The translations under genes were made by a program, and so were the position numbers. Below, one piece after another: positions 26,554 through 36,401 of a DNA stretch of 64,000 nucleotides; the stretch's first letter is position 1; every line of letters begins with the position of its first letter. The stretch lies in the NCBI RefSeq assembly GCF_018588885.1, contig NZ_JAFFIW010000023.1:35779-99778 (forward strand), given 5' to 3'. Source of the DNA: Mesorhizobium sp. dw_380 (GTDB taxonomy: Bacteria; Pseudomonadota; Alphaproteobacteria; Rhizobiales; Rhizobiaceae). Below the pieces are notes generated by a model that saw only the letters and a program-made list of their open reading frames with translations, did no database searches and was not told the DNA's origin.

Positions 26554-29553
26554 GTGGCGGACAATCCCTCGGTTTCAATCGTGGTGCCTGCGCGTAACGC
26601 GGAGCTGACGCTGGCACAAGCACTCGATTGTCTCGTCGGTCAGGACATTGCCGATTGGGAGGCGATCATCGTCGACGATGGCTCGGATGATGGTACTGCC
26701 GCAATCATCGCCAGTTATGTTGGGCGCGATGCTCGATTTCGCACGGTGAGTTCCTCTGCCCATGGCGCCGCCGGCGCGCGCAATCGGGGGGTTTCGTTAG
26801 CGCGCGGCCGCTGGCTCATGTTCCTGGACGCCGACGATTGGGTGGACGCCAGCTTCCTCGCGAAAATGCTGGCCGCACTGGAAACCGCGCCCGATTCGGT
26901 GGCTGCCTATTGCGGTTCTCGGCGAGTGATGCCCGATGGCGAACTCACCCCATCGAGCATCGCCCCCGAGGTTGCGATCCAACCGTTCGACACATTCGCG
27001 CGACGCTGTGCCATCCGCACTCACGCGCTGCTGATCGACCGGGCGACGATCGTCGAGTTAGGCGCCTTCGATGTGACGCTGCGCACCTGTGAGGACTGGG
27101 ATTTGTGGCAGCGCGTCGCGCGTCTCGGCAAAAATTGGGTGATGGTCGACGAGCCGCTCGCCTTCTATCGGGCTAGCCCCAACTCGCTCACCCGCAATTC
27201 GACGCAGATGCTGGCAGACGCCGAAATCGTGATTGCCCGCGGCTTTTCCGCCGACCCCCGGGTGAAACGCCCGGCGTCCGCGCACGCCAACGGAGCGAAT
27301 TCGGCGGACGGCCGCGCCGCTTCCGAAGCACTCGCGTGGTTCGCCTTGTGGAACGCCGCATCGGATTGCGGCAGCGGCGGCGGCCCGATCCACCCGCACA
27401 TCCTGCGCGCTCTCCCGGCCAGATATGAATGGGCGCCCGACATCGCCAAGGTGGTCTTCGACGGACTGATGGTAGGAAGTCTATCGGTGCCACAGCAATT
27501 GGCCGCGAGATGGGACAGGTTCTGTGGCCCCCTCACCGAGTTGATCGTTGAGCTCGGCAAGATCTGGAGCGATCCGGTTGCGGCTCGTCGCGTACAATAT
27601 CATCTCGAGCAAATGCTTCTCGACTTCGATAACCTCGCCGCTCCGCGCAGGCTGGCCCGCACACTCGGGATTCGCGTCGATGCCCGAAACCCGACCTCGA
27701 CCGAACTGCCGGAAGGGATCGATCAAATCTATGCCTACCTGATGTTGGATGATCAGATCGCGGCGCTCGCGCAGTTCGGCGTGCTCGGGACGGTGACAAA
27801 GCGTCACTGGGTTGAATTGATCCTGAATGTCATGCCTTCCCGACTCTCCGGATTTAGGCGCATGGCATTCCGCTTCTGGAGGGGTGCCGCGCGACTTGCA
27901 AGCCGATCGCCTTCGCCCCCCCTGCAACGGGGTGCCGTAGCCGACAAGACAAATATGTCCGCGGCAGAGGCGTTGCTGCGGATAGCCGGACGCCGGTCTG
28001 AACGGGACAGCCACTACGGCAGACTTGCGCGGTTGGCAGCGGAAGCGCAACGGTTGGTGCGGTCGAGCGCCGAAGCGACAGAGCCTCCCGCATCGCCGCG
28101 CCGTGTACAGGCGGACGGTGGGCGCGACAACAATCGCAAGTCGTTCTGGGATCGCTATTTCGCGATCGAGGATCCCTGGAACTACGGTTCGCCCTACGAG
28201 CAGGAAAAATATGAGCGGCAGCTCGAAATTTTGCCGGCACGCCCCATAAAGCGGGCGCTTGAATTGGCCTGTGCGGAGGGCCATTTCACCCGGCAACTGG
28301 CGCCACGAGTGGGTCATTTGATCGCGACCGATATCTCCGCCATTGCCGTCGAGCGGGCGCGCACGCGATGCGGGGACCAGCTGAACGTCGAATTCAGGGT
28401 ACTAGATTTCTGCGCGGATGCACTGCCAGGCGGGATGGACCTGATCATCTGCTCGGAAGTGCTCTATTTCCTGGACAACCTCGACGAGTTGCGGCGTGTC
28501 GCCTCAAAAATCGTTGAGGCGTTGGCGCCCGGCGGCAGTTTCATCAGCGCGCACGCCTTCGTGCTTCGTGACGATATGGAACGGACAGGCTTCGATTGGG
28601 ACCAGAAATTCGGCGCGCAGGTAATCTCCCAGACGCTGGCAGCGACCGAAGGGCTCGTCCTTGAGCGATCGATCCAGACCGATCTCTATCGCATAGACCG
28701 CTTCCGCCGCCTGTCCCCGGAAGAGCTTGCCGCGGAACCGACGTTCGACCACGTCCTGATCCGCGCGCCCATCGAGACGGAGGTCGCGCGAAACATCGTC
28801 TGGGGCGGGGCACGGGCGCTGCGCCGTGACGTTGCGCGCAGCGAGCGGCGGCAGCGCATCCCTGTTCTCATGTACCACGGCGTCTCCGATGATGGTCCGG
28901 CCGCCCTAGCCCGCTATCGCTTCACCCCCGCCGCGTTCGACAGTCAGATGGCATGGCTGCGCGCCAATGGCTTTCACGCGATCATGTCAGAGCAGCTCGA
29001 ATGGTTCATCGCCAACCGTCACCCTTTCGTGGGCCGCCCGGTGCTCATCACGTTCGATGACGGCTTGCAGAACTTTGCCGACCATGCCTGGCCAATCTTG
29101 CGCGCCAACGACCTGACCGCGGAAGTGTTCCTGGTGACGGACCTGGTGGGGAGCGCGCAGTGGGATGCCGACAGCGGTCCCCCGGCACCACTCATGGACG
29201 CCGGAACCGTGCGACGCCTTGCCGCCGAAGGTGCATTCTTCGGCAGCCATCTGGCAACGCATCACGCCATCGATGGTCTTTCGAGCTCCGAGCTGGCCGC
29301 TGAGCTGCTGCGCTCGCGTATGTTCGTCGAGCGGTGGACCGGGCGGGCAACGACGGCGTTCGCGGCGCCTTTCTCCGTCACCGACCGACGGCTTGGCCGG
29401 CTGGCCAAGGAATGCGGCTATCGAATCGGCTTCGGCGGCAGACCGGGGCCGGCGGATCTCGATTGCGATCCGATCGACCTTCCCCGCATCGAGGTGCGCG
29501 GGGATCGTTCGCTCGATGACTTTGTTGCCATTATAGAGGCCGTGCTCGAATGA
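26554..29553 (+). CDS. Trifunctional glycan protein: GT2, NodS-like methyltransferase, NodB-like deacetylase
   Basis: 999 residues with three domains. Residues ~5-230 are GT2 (SIVVPARNAELTLAQALDCL, FLDADDW). Residues ~230-525 are unassigned. Residues ~529-735 are a NodS-type SAM methyltransferase (FWDRYFAIEDPWNYGSPYEQ, LELACAEGHFTRQLA). Residues ~769-999 are a NodB polysaccharide deacetylase (VLMYHG, TFDDGLQN, metal-ligand SHLATHH, AAPF). GTG 26554, 7 bp after the previous stop with AAGGG before it, is taken as start. The protein could add a sugar, N-deacetylate it and N-methylate it, echoing Nod-factor chemistry on a surface glycan. The next gene overlaps by 4 bp. Confidence 0.85.
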   Translation: MADNPSVSIVVPARNAELTLAQALDCLVGQDIADWEAIIVDDGSDDGTAAIIASYVGRDARFRTVSSSAHGAAGARNRGVSLARGRWLMFLDADDWVDASFLAKMLAALETAPDSVAAYCGSRRVMPDGELTPSSIAPEVAIQPFDTFARRCAIRTHALLIDRATIVELGAFDVTLRTCEDWDLWQRVARLGKNWVMVDEPLAFYRASPNSLTRNSTQMLADAEIVIARGFSADPRVKRPASAHANGANSADGRAASEALAWFALWNAASDCGSGGGPIHPHILRALPARYEWAPDIAKVVFDGLMVGSLSVPQQLAARWDRFCGPLTELIVELGKIWSDPVAARRVQYHLEQMLLDFDNLAAPRRLARTLGIRVDARNPTSTELPEGIDQIYAYLMLDDQIAALAQFGVLGTVTKRHWVELILNVMPSRLSGFRRMAFRFWRGAARLASRSPSPPLQRGAVADKTNMSAAEALLRIAGRRSERDSHYGRLARLAAEAQRLVRSSAEATEPPASPRRVQADGGRDNNRKSFWDRYFAIEDPWNYGSPYEQEKYERQLEILPARPIKRALELACAEGHFTRQLAPRVGHLIATDISAIAVERARTRCGDQLNVEFRVLDFCADALPGGMDLIICSEVLYFLDNLDELRRVASKIVEALAPGGSFISAHAFVLRDDMERTGFDWDQKFGAQVISQTLAATEGLVLERSIQTDLYRIDRFRRLSPEELAAEPTFDHVLIRAPIETEVARNIVWGGARALRRDVARSERRQRIPVLMYHGVSDDGPAALARYRFTPAAFDSQMAWLRANGFHAIMSEQLEWFIANRHPFVGRPVLITFDDGLQNFADHAWPILRANDLTAEVFLVTDLVGSAQWDADSGPPAPLMDAGTVRRLAAEGAFFGSHLATHHAIDGLSSSELAAELLRSRMFVERWTGRATTAFAAPFSVTDRRLGRLAKECGYRIGFGGRPGPADLDCDPIDLPRIEVRGDRSLDDFVAIIEAVLE

Positions 29554-30539
29554 ACGGCGAACTCGTCAGTGTCATTATCCCCGCTTACAACGCGCAAGAT
29601 ACAATCGACGAGACGCTCCGCAGCGTTCGCTCGCAGTCCCACCGCGCGCTCGAAATTATTGTCGTCGACGATGGTTCAAGCGACCAGACTGTCGCCATCG
29701 CCCGACGTCACATAGAGACCGACCCGCGTGTGCGGCTGATCGAGCAGGAAAATGCCGGCGTGGCCGCAGCCCGCAATACGGGTTGGCAAGCGGCGCGGTC
29801 CGATCTGATTGCATTCGTCGATGCCGACGATCTCTGGGCGCCGACCAAGATAGAGCGGCAACTGGCTGTGTTCGATCGGGCAGACGAGAAAGTGGGGCTC
29901 GTCTACTGCTGGTATCGGGTCATCGATGCGCAGAGCACGGTAACGGATAATCAGCATCGGCCGAACTGGCGAGGCGATGTGCTTGAACGCCTTTTCCACG
30001 GCAACTTCGTCGGCAATGGCAGCGCCGCCTTGGTACGCCGGCAGGCGCTGATCGACGCGAACGGCTTCGAGGGTGGGCTGCGCGAGGCCGGCGCGCAGGG
30101 TTGTGAAGATATCCTCTTCTACTGTCGCGTCGCGGAAACGTACCACTTCGAAGTCGTCGAAGAGCCGCTGGTGGGGTATCGCTATCTACCGGGGAATATG
30201 TCGAGCAACATGACCCGCATGCTGCGGTCCTGGATGCTCGTGGTGGACGAGATGCTCGGCCGCCACCCCGATGCGGCATCTACGCTGCGCAAAGGTCTGC
30301 ATTTCTATTCGGCATGGCTCCTGGAGCGGACGTTGCGCCAGAGGCACCCCCGCTACGTGTTGCCGATCCTGTCATTGCTGCTTCGCCGTCATCCCGCGAT
30401 CGCCATGCGAATAATCGCCGTGGATTTGCCCCGGACTGGAGCGCATTTGGCCAAGCGCGCCGCAATGAAGCTGGTGCGCGGTCGGCTGCCTGTCCACCCG
30501 CGGGTGATCGTACGCTTCCCCACTGGGGAACTGAAATGA
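29550..30539 (+). CDS. Family 2 glycosyltransferase
   Basis: 329 residues with VSVIIPAYNAQDTIDETLRS, EIIVVDDGSSDQT and DXD in AFVDADDLWAP. It is closely similar in layout to the first gene of the operon (24376), which implies duplication inside the cluster. It overlaps both neighbours by ATGA. Confidence 0.88.
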   Translation: MNGELVSVIIPAYNAQDTIDETLRSVRSQSHRALEIIVVDDGSSDQTVAIARRHIETDPRVRLIEQENAGVAAARNTGWQAARSDLIAFVDADDLWAPTKIERQLAVFDRADEKVGLVYCWYRVIDAQSTVTDNQHRPNWRGDVLERLFHGNFVGNGSAALVRRQALIDANGFEGGLREAGAQGCEDILFYCRVAETYHFEVVEEPLVGYRYLPGNMSSNMTRMLRSWMLVVDEMLGRHPDAASTLRKGLHFYSAWLLERTLRQRHPRYVLPILSLLLRRHPAIAMRIIAVDLPRTGAHLAKRAAMKLVRGRLPVHPRVIVRFPTGELK

Positions 30540-32356
30540 GCGAAGGGAAAGGGGCCATACGCCGCGGTGCGGTCCGTGCTTCGTTGCGCGATCTTTCGCA
30601 CTTGCTTCGCATCGTTGGCAAGCCGCGCTGGGCGACACCCGTGCTGCTCGCGCTTGGCTTTCTGTCGTCCTTGGCCGAGACGCTCGGCATCACCCTGATC
30701 CTGCTGTTCCTTTATTTGGTGTCCAGCCGGATCACGGAGGCCGGAAATGGCCTTCAGGGTCGAATCCTGAGCCTGGCCGTCGGCTGGTTCGGCAGTCCTA
30801 CCCGGCTCGCCTTCGCGATCCTCCTGCTGATCTTCGCGCGCGGAGCACTGGCGCTGCTGTATTCGTTGATAAGCTCCAATATCGGCGAACGGATCAGCGA
30901 GCGCGTGCGCAACCTCGTCCACCAACAATATCTCACGGTCGCGTTCGGATCCATCCAACAGCACGAGCAATCGCAACTCATGGAGGTGCTCGGGACCGAA
31001 TCGTGGCTGGTGGCGCAAGCCTATGGTGCGGTGACCCGGCTCATCATCAACAGCTGCTCTATCTTCGTGTTCGCCGTCTTTCTGCTCACGATCTCCTGGA
31101 AGATCCTGCTGATCGCAGCCCTTGGTTCAATAGCGATCTCGGCGATCTTGCGCATCTTTTCGCGACCCGCGCGGGACCTGGGACATCGGGTGAAGAAAAT
31201 CCATCAATCGCTCGGCGAGCACATGCTTATGACCCTCCAGGCGTTGCGCACCATCCGCGCCTATGGACAGGAGGCGCTTCACCAGCGCCGCTTCGTGCAA
31301 TCGTCGGCGGCCGCGCGCAACGCATCGCTGTCCATGATTCGACTTTCGTCATGGATCGGCCCAACGACCGAGATCGGCTACCTCGGAATGTTGGGCTCCA
31401 TCGTCCTGGTCTCCGGGTGGTGGCATATCAGCTTCGAGGTGACGCTGGCCGCTGTGGCCCTCCTTTACCGGCTGCAGCCGCATACGCAGGAGTTCGAGAG
31501 CAACCTGCTGTTTCTGGCGCAGTTGCAGCCGCAACTGCGCTCAGTGTTGGAAATGGTACAGTCCGGGGACAAGGAATATCCATCGCAGGGCACCATCGCA
31601 CTCGGAAGTTTGAACGCGAGTATCGTGTTCGAGCACGTAAGTTTTGGGTATGATCAGAATACGCCGGTGCTCACTGACCTGTCGTTCGACATTCCAGCCG
31701 GAGAAACCACGGCGCTGATCGGCGCAAGTGGGGCTGGCAAGACGACGATCGTGAACCTCCTCCTGCGGCTATACGAACCGACCTCTGGCGACATCAAGAT
31801 TGGCGGTACCCGGCTGCAAGATATCAGGCGGGATGACTGGCTGTCCAAGATCGCGGTAACAGGTCAGGACGTCGACCTCGTCGAGGGCACGGTGACAGAC
31901 AATATCCGAATGGCCAAAGCCGATGCGACCGAAGATGAGATCATTGTCGCTGCCGGCAGTGCTGGAGTCGCGGCATTCGTCGAAGACCTCCCCGATCGCT
32001 ACGATACCTGGATCGGGCAGGAGGGGCTGCGATTTTCCGGCGGCCAGCGGCAGCGCATTGGCCTGGCACGCGCTGTGTTGCGCAATCCGGACTTCCTGAT
32101 CCTGGACGAAGCCATGAACGCACTCGATACGGCGCTCGAGGACCAGGTGCGGCGCGCGATTGACAGGCAGCTTGGCAAAAGGACAATTTTGCTGATCACG
32201 CACCGCATAGAAACGGCGCGTGATGCCGCCAATGTCATTTGGATAGAGAACGGCATGATCAAGAGCCAAGGACCTGCGTCCCTCGTCGTTGCTCAATATC
32301 AACGTCGCCAGCACGAAATCGTAAGTGCCTCCGATGCTGAGGATAAAGGACGGTGA
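30536..32356 (+). CDS. ABC exporter, fused membrane and ATPase domains
   Basis: 606 residues: six membrane segments (~30-320), then a nucleotide-binding domain with Walker A GASGAGKTT, signature FSGGQRQRIGLARAV and Walker B FLILDEAMNALD. The type I exporter layout is that of MsbA and glycan or lipid-linked sugar flippases. ATG 30536 overlaps the previous stop; the longer 680-codon frame runs inside the previous gene and is rejected. As last gene of the glycosyltransferase operon it probably exports the lipid-linked product. Confidence 0.88.
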   Translation: MSEGKGAIRRGAVRASLRDLSHLLRIVGKPRWATPVLLALGFLSSLAETLGITLILLFLYLVSSRITEAGNGLQGRILSLAVGWFGSPTRLAFAILLLIFARGALALLYSLISSNIGERISERVRNLVHQQYLTVAFGSIQQHEQSQLMEVLGTESWLVAQAYGAVTRLIINSCSIFVFAVFLLTISWKILLIAALGSIAISAILRIFSRPARDLGHRVKKIHQSLGEHMLMTLQALRTIRAYGQEALHQRRFVQSSAAARNASLSMIRLSSWIGPTTEIGYLGMLGSIVLVSGWWHISFEVTLAAVALLYRLQPHTQEFESNLLFLAQLQPQLRSVLEMVQSGDKEYPSQGTIALGSLNASIVFEHVSFGYDQNTPVLTDLSFDIPAGETTALIGASGAGKTTIVNLLLRLYEPTSGDIKIGGTRLQDIRRDDWLSKIAVTGQDVDLVEGTVTDNIRMAKADATEDEIIVAAGSAGVAAFVEDLPDRYDTWIGQEGLRFSGGQRQRIGLARAVLRNPDFLILDEAMNALDTALEDQVRRAIDRQLGKRTILLITHRIETARDAANVIWIENGMIKSQGPASLVVAQYQRRQHEIVSASDAEDKGR

Positions 32357-32449
32357 CCCTATTCTATTTTCTTCAATTGGCCCCAATGCCGAAACCCGGC
32401 GGCGGCGCCGACGTCGGCACAACCACATGGCGAGAACGGCTTTTCAGCA

Positions 32450-34771
32450 TCAAATGGCAATCAACGGCAAGGCAGGCAGCACTTTGTCCAGGGTGATGGG
32501 AAATTCGCGCACCCGCACCCCGGTTGCGTTGTAGACAGCGTTGGCGACGGCAGCTCCCGCACCGCAAACGCCGAGTTCGCCGAGGCCCTTTGCGCCGAGC
32601 GGGTTGGCCTTGTCGTCCTGTTCTTCGAGAAACACGACCTCCATCTCTGCAATGTCGCCGTTGACCGGGACATGGTACTCGGCAAGATCGTGATTGACGA
32701 AGTGGCCGTAGCGCGGGTCGAGCACGGTCTCCTCCATCAGCGCCGCGCCGATGCCCCAGGCCATGCCACCGAGGATTTGCGAGCGCGCGGTCTTGGCGTT
32801 GAGGATGCGGCCCGCGGCCATTACAGCCAGCATGCGGCGCATGCGGATCTCGCTTGTATCGCAATCGACTTCAACCTCGGCGAAATGGGCTCCATAGGAG
32901 TGCTGCGAGTAAGCCTTGTATGACGCGGTGGTAGCGCCCGCGGCCACGGAGCCTTCGGCCTCGAACCCGTCGGGCGCGATCCTGCGGATGAGATCCGCCA
33001 GGCTTGCCGACCTTTGGCCGACCCTGACCTCACCATCGGCAAAGCCTGTCTCGGTGGCCATCGCACCGCGCAACGGCGAGGCTTCGCTCGACCGCGCCGC
33101 CTCCAGGATCCGCTGCTTAAGGGCGTCGCACGCGTTATACAGCGCGGACCCCGCGCTTGCCGCGCCCCAGGAGCCGCCGGAGCCGGCGGTGCGCGGGAAG
33201 CGGCTGTCGCCGAGCTCCACCTTGACCGACGCGATCGGCAGGCCGAGGTTCTCCGCGGCGATCTGGGTCAGGATCGTATAGGTGCCGGTGCCGATGTCGG
33301 TCATGTCGAGCCGTGCCGTCACCTGGCCGTTCCGGTCGATCGCGACCCGCGCCGTCGCCGCGCCGATGTAGTTCGGGCGGATCGCGGCAGCCATGCCGCG
33401 GCCGATGAGCTTGCGGCCCTCCAGGGTGCGGCCCGGTGTCGGGTCTCTGCGCTGCCAGCCGAAGCGACGCGCGCCTTCCTCCATGCAGGCCACGAGGTTG
33501 CGAGTGGAGAACGGCACGCCGCGCTCGGGATCCTGCGCCGGTTCATTGCGGATCCTGAGTTCGATCGGATCGAGGCCGACCCGCTCGGCGAGTTCATCCA
33601 TGGCGCATTCGAAAGCAAGCATCCCGGGCGCTTCGCCCGGCGAGCGCATCCATTCACCACGGTTGACATCCAGCGGGACCAGGCGATGGCGCGTGGTACG
33701 GTTCGGTGCCGCATAAAGCGAGCGGGTAAAGGCTGCCGTTTGCTCGCAATACTCCTCGAAGCTGGATGTAGCGGACCAGACGTCGTGTGAGATTCCGGCG
33801 AGCCGGCCATCATTGTCCGCGCCAAGACGCACTTGCTGGATCATCTCTGCGCGGTGCCCGGCATTGGCGAACATCTGTTGTCGCGTAAACGCGATCTTCA
33901 CCGGACGTTGCAGGGCCTGCGCCGCGAGGGCGGCCAGGATCGTGTCGGCATGGGCGATCAGCTTACAGCCGAAGCCTCCGCCGACGAAGGGGCTGACGAT
34001 GCGCACACGCTCCGGCGCAATGCCGAGCGTGCTGGCGACGCCCGCCCGGAAGTTCGCCAGGGTCTGCGCCGACGTGTGGATCGTCAGTTCGTTGCCCGAC
34101 CAGGAAGCGAGCGTCGCATGAGGCTCCATCGGATTGTGATGTTCGAACGGCGTTCGGTAGGTGGCATCGATCTTGACCGGAGCCGCCGCAGAAGCGCTCT
34201 CGAGGCTGCCGATCAAGCTATCTGTCTGAAGGCCGGCATTGGTCCGCTTTGGCGCATAGGCGTCGGCGATACGCGTCCGGAAATCGTAGCGGCCCGGCTC
34301 CTCGTCATAGCGCACCCTGATGAGGCCCGCCGCGGCACGTGCCGCCTCGAACGTCTGCGCGACGACCAGCGCGATTGGCTCGTCATAGTACCGCACCCGG
34401 TCGCTGTTGAGTGCTGGTCGGGCGCGCGTGAAGACCTCCGGCACCGTTGGCGTGACGGCGGCGCCGAAATCCGGCTGGGCCGGCGCATTGCGGTGCGTCA
34501 TGACGAGGAACACGCCAGGCGCCTTCTCGGCTTCGGCCGTGTCGATCTCGGCGATGCGGCCCTTGGCAATGGCGGCCCCGAGGATGTAGCCATAGGCTAT
34601 GCCGTCCAGCGTGTGCTCATAGGCGTAGGTGGCCCGTCCCGTCACCTTGAGCGGTCCATCGACGCGGTCGATTGGCCGGCCGATCAAGCCAGCATCGGGA
34701 CGAGGCTTCACCCTTGAATGGGTGGCGGAGCCGGTCGAATCGGCAGGCAGTCCGGGTTTGGTCTCGTTCAT
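32450..34771 (-). CDS. paoC: Molybdenum aldehyde oxidoreductase, large subunit (PaoC-like)
   Basis: 773 residues of the xanthine dehydrogenase family molybdopterin subunit. Motifs include GGGFGCK, RSPGEAPGMLAFECAMDELA and the catalytic glutamate region AKGLGELGVCGAG near the C-terminus. E. coli PaoC, a periplasmic aldehyde oxidase subunit, is ~730 residues. It belongs with paoA and paoB upstream, from which it is separated by an inserted SnoaL-like gene. No PaoD/XdhC-type cofactor chaperone gene follows. Confidence 0.87.
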   Translation of the reverse strand: MNETKPGLPADSTGSATHSRVKPRPDAGLIGRPIDRVDGPLKVTGRATYAYEHTLDGIAYGYILGAAIAKGRIAEIDTAEAEKAPGVFLVMTHRNAPAQPDFGAAVTPTVPEVFTRARPALNSDRVRYYDEPIALVVAQTFEAARAAAGLIRVRYDEEPGRYDFRTRIADAYAPKRTNAGLQTDSLIGSLESASAAAPVKIDATYRTPFEHHNPMEPHATLASWSGNELTIHTSAQTLANFRAGVASTLGIAPERVRIVSPFVGGGFGCKLIAHADTILAALAAQALQRPVKIAFTRQQMFANAGHRAEMIQQVRLGADNDGRLAGISHDVWSATSSFEEYCEQTAAFTRSLYAAPNRTTRHRLVPLDVNRGEWMRSPGEAPGMLAFECAMDELAERVGLDPIELRIRNEPAQDPERGVPFSTRNLVACMEEGARRFGWQRRDPTPGRTLEGRKLIGRGMAAAIRPNYIGAATARVAIDRNGQVTARLDMTDIGTGTYTILTQIAAENLGLPIASVKVELGDSRFPRTAGSGGSWGAASAGSALYNACDALKQRILEAARSSEASPLRGAMATETGFADGEVRVGQRSASLADLIRRIAPDGFEAEGSVAAGATTASYKAYSQHSYGAHFAEVEVDCDTSEIRMRRMLAVMAAGRILNAKTARSQILGGMAWGIGAALMEETVLDPRYGHFVNHDLAEYHVPVNGDIAEMEVVFLEEQDDKANPLGAKGLGELGVCGAGAAVANAVYNATGVRVREFPITLDKVLPALPLIAI

Positions 34772-34868
34772 AAGTCACCTGGAAGCTTTCATTTGGCGTT
34801 CGGAAGCATGGAGGCCGCGACAACGCCTTTTCCTCGCACCTTCACGTTCATCGCGCGGTGGCCGGAAC

Positions 34869-35339
34869 TCATGCGGCGATCTCGCCGAAATACTCGCGAA
34901 ACTCGACCAGCTTCCCTGTCGGGCCGGCTCGCATGAAGATCGCATGCAGGCCAGTGTAGGGCGCGCCACCGATTGTCCCGCTCCCGCGATCGCAGACGAT
35001 GACCCAGTCGGCGGCGAAGAGCTTGAGATCGACTGTCGATTCGGTGATCCTGTTTCCCTGCGCTTGATGCGCGGCGGTCCAGGCTGTTAGCGCCCGCTTG
35101 CCCTCGGGCGGTCCGTGTCGACCTCGTTGCTCGCCGACAGGGAATTGGAAGGTCATCGTCTCATTGCAACAATCGAGGAATGCCGTCCAGTCGCCGGAAG
35201 CCCAGCCGGCAAAGAAGGCGTCAACGGCCGCCTCAAGCACGCGACGAGCTCCCGGATCGGATGTGGCGCCCCAGGCTGCGGCGGCAGAGACGAAAAGCCC
35301 GCCACCCGAGGCGGCAACGGCGCGTCGCGTGAGTTTCAT
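34869..35339 (-). CDS. Tat-exported SnoaL/NTF2-like protein
   Basis: 156 residues. The N-terminus MKLTRRAVAASGGGLFVSAA has the twin-arginine form and a hydrophobic stretch ending in AAAWGA. The rest is an NTF2-like fold (AAVDAFFAGWASGDWTAFLDC, FREYFGEIA). It lies between paoB and paoC on the same strand, so co-transcription and co-localisation in the periplasm are likely. It is not part of known paoABC operons; its role is unknown. Confidence 0.75.
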   Translation of the reverse strand: MKLTRRAVAASGGGLFVSAAAAWGATSDPGARRVLEAAVDAFFAGWASGDWTAFLDCCNETMTFQFPVGEQRGRHGPPEGKRALTAWTAAHQAQGNRITESTVDLKLFAADWVIVCDRGSGTIGGAPYTGLHAIFMRAGPTGKLVEFREYFGEIAA

Positions 35340-35410
35340 GCCGATCTCCTGCTCGGCGCCTGCATCTGAGAACAGCCGTTCGGGGTCGTCATCTCTGTCA
35401 TCGCATCACC

Positions 35411-36397
35411 TCATGCGCGTTCGACGGCGGCGGCGAGCGTGTGCCGCACTGTCCGTTTCGCCAGCGGAATCTTGAAATCGTTGCCGCCATGCCCGACTGC
35501 TCCCGCGAGTGCCGCCTCAGCGGCGTCGGTAAAGGCGGCGTCGGACGCCGTCGCTCCGGTGAGCCTTTGCTCGGCTGCCGTTGCGCGCCAGGGCTTCGGC
35601 GCCACGCCGCCCATGGCGATCCGGGCGCTTCGGATGCGGCCGCCGCTTTTTTCGACGATCGCCGCCACCGACACTAGCGCGAAGGCGTAGGAAGCCCGGT
35701 CGCGCACCTTGCGGTAGATCTGCCGACCGGGTGGCGGAGGCGGCAGGGTAACCGCGGCGATCATCTCGCCGTGGTCGAGCACGGTCTCCATGTCAGGCAT
35801 CGTATCGGGCAATCGATGGAGATCGCCGATCGGGATCGTGCGGGTCTTTCTCTCGGGCGATATGGTCTCGATCCTGGCATCCAGCCCCGACATGGCGACG
35901 GCCATGTCGGAAGGATGGACCGCGATGCAGGCTTGGCTCGCGCCGAGGACGGCGTGCATGCGATTGAAGCCCTGAAGCGCCGCGCATCCGGAACCTTGCT
36001 CGCGCTTGTTGCAAGGCATGTTGCGGTCGTAGAAGTAGGGGCAGCGCGTGCGCTGCAGGAGATTGCCGGCAGTGGACGCCTTGTTGCGTATCTGGCCGGA
36101 CGCGCCCGCCAGCAGCGCTTGCGCGAGCATTGGATAGCGTGACCTCACCTGTGGATCAGCGGCGAGATCGCTGTTGCGGACCTGGGCACCGATCCGAAGT
36201 CCGCCCTCATCCGTCTCTTCGATCCGATCGAGCGGCAGCCGGCTGATATCGACGAGATGCGCCGGCCGCTCGATCTCGAGCTTCATCAGGTCGAGAAGGT
36301 TGGTGCCGCCGCTGATGAACCTGGCGTTCGGCCGGGTCGCGACCGCAGCGGCCGCCTGCTCGGCACTTTCCGCACGTTGATACGTGAAAGATTGCAT
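35411..36397 (-). CDS. paoB: Aldehyde oxidoreductase FAD-binding subunit (PaoB-like)
   Basis: 328 residues of the CO dehydrogenase flavoprotein family (FISGGTNLLDLMKLE for FAD binding). It contains the cysteine-rich insert RTRCPYFYDRNMPCNKREQG with a further GCAAL, which in E. coli PaoB carries an additional [4Fe-4S] cluster. This insert supports the Pao assignment over ordinary xanthine dehydrogenase. It starts 4 bp after paoA. Confidence 0.87.
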   Translation of the reverse strand: MQSFTYQRAESAEQAAAAVATRPNARFISGGTNLLDLMKLEIERPAHLVDISRLPLDRIEETDEGGLRIGAQVRNSDLAADPQVRSRYPMLAQALLAGASGQIRNKASTAGNLLQRTRCPYFYDRNMPCNKREQGSGCAALQGFNRMHAVLGASQACIAVHPSDMAVAMSGLDARIETISPERKTRTIPIGDLHRLPDTMPDMETVLDHGEMIAAVTLPPPPPGRQIYRKVRDRASYAFALVSVAAIVEKSGGRIRSARIAMGGVAPKPWRATAAEQRLTGATASDAAFTDAAEAALAGAVGHGGNDFKIPLAKRTVRHTLAAAVERA

Positions 36398-36401
36398 TTG
36401 C

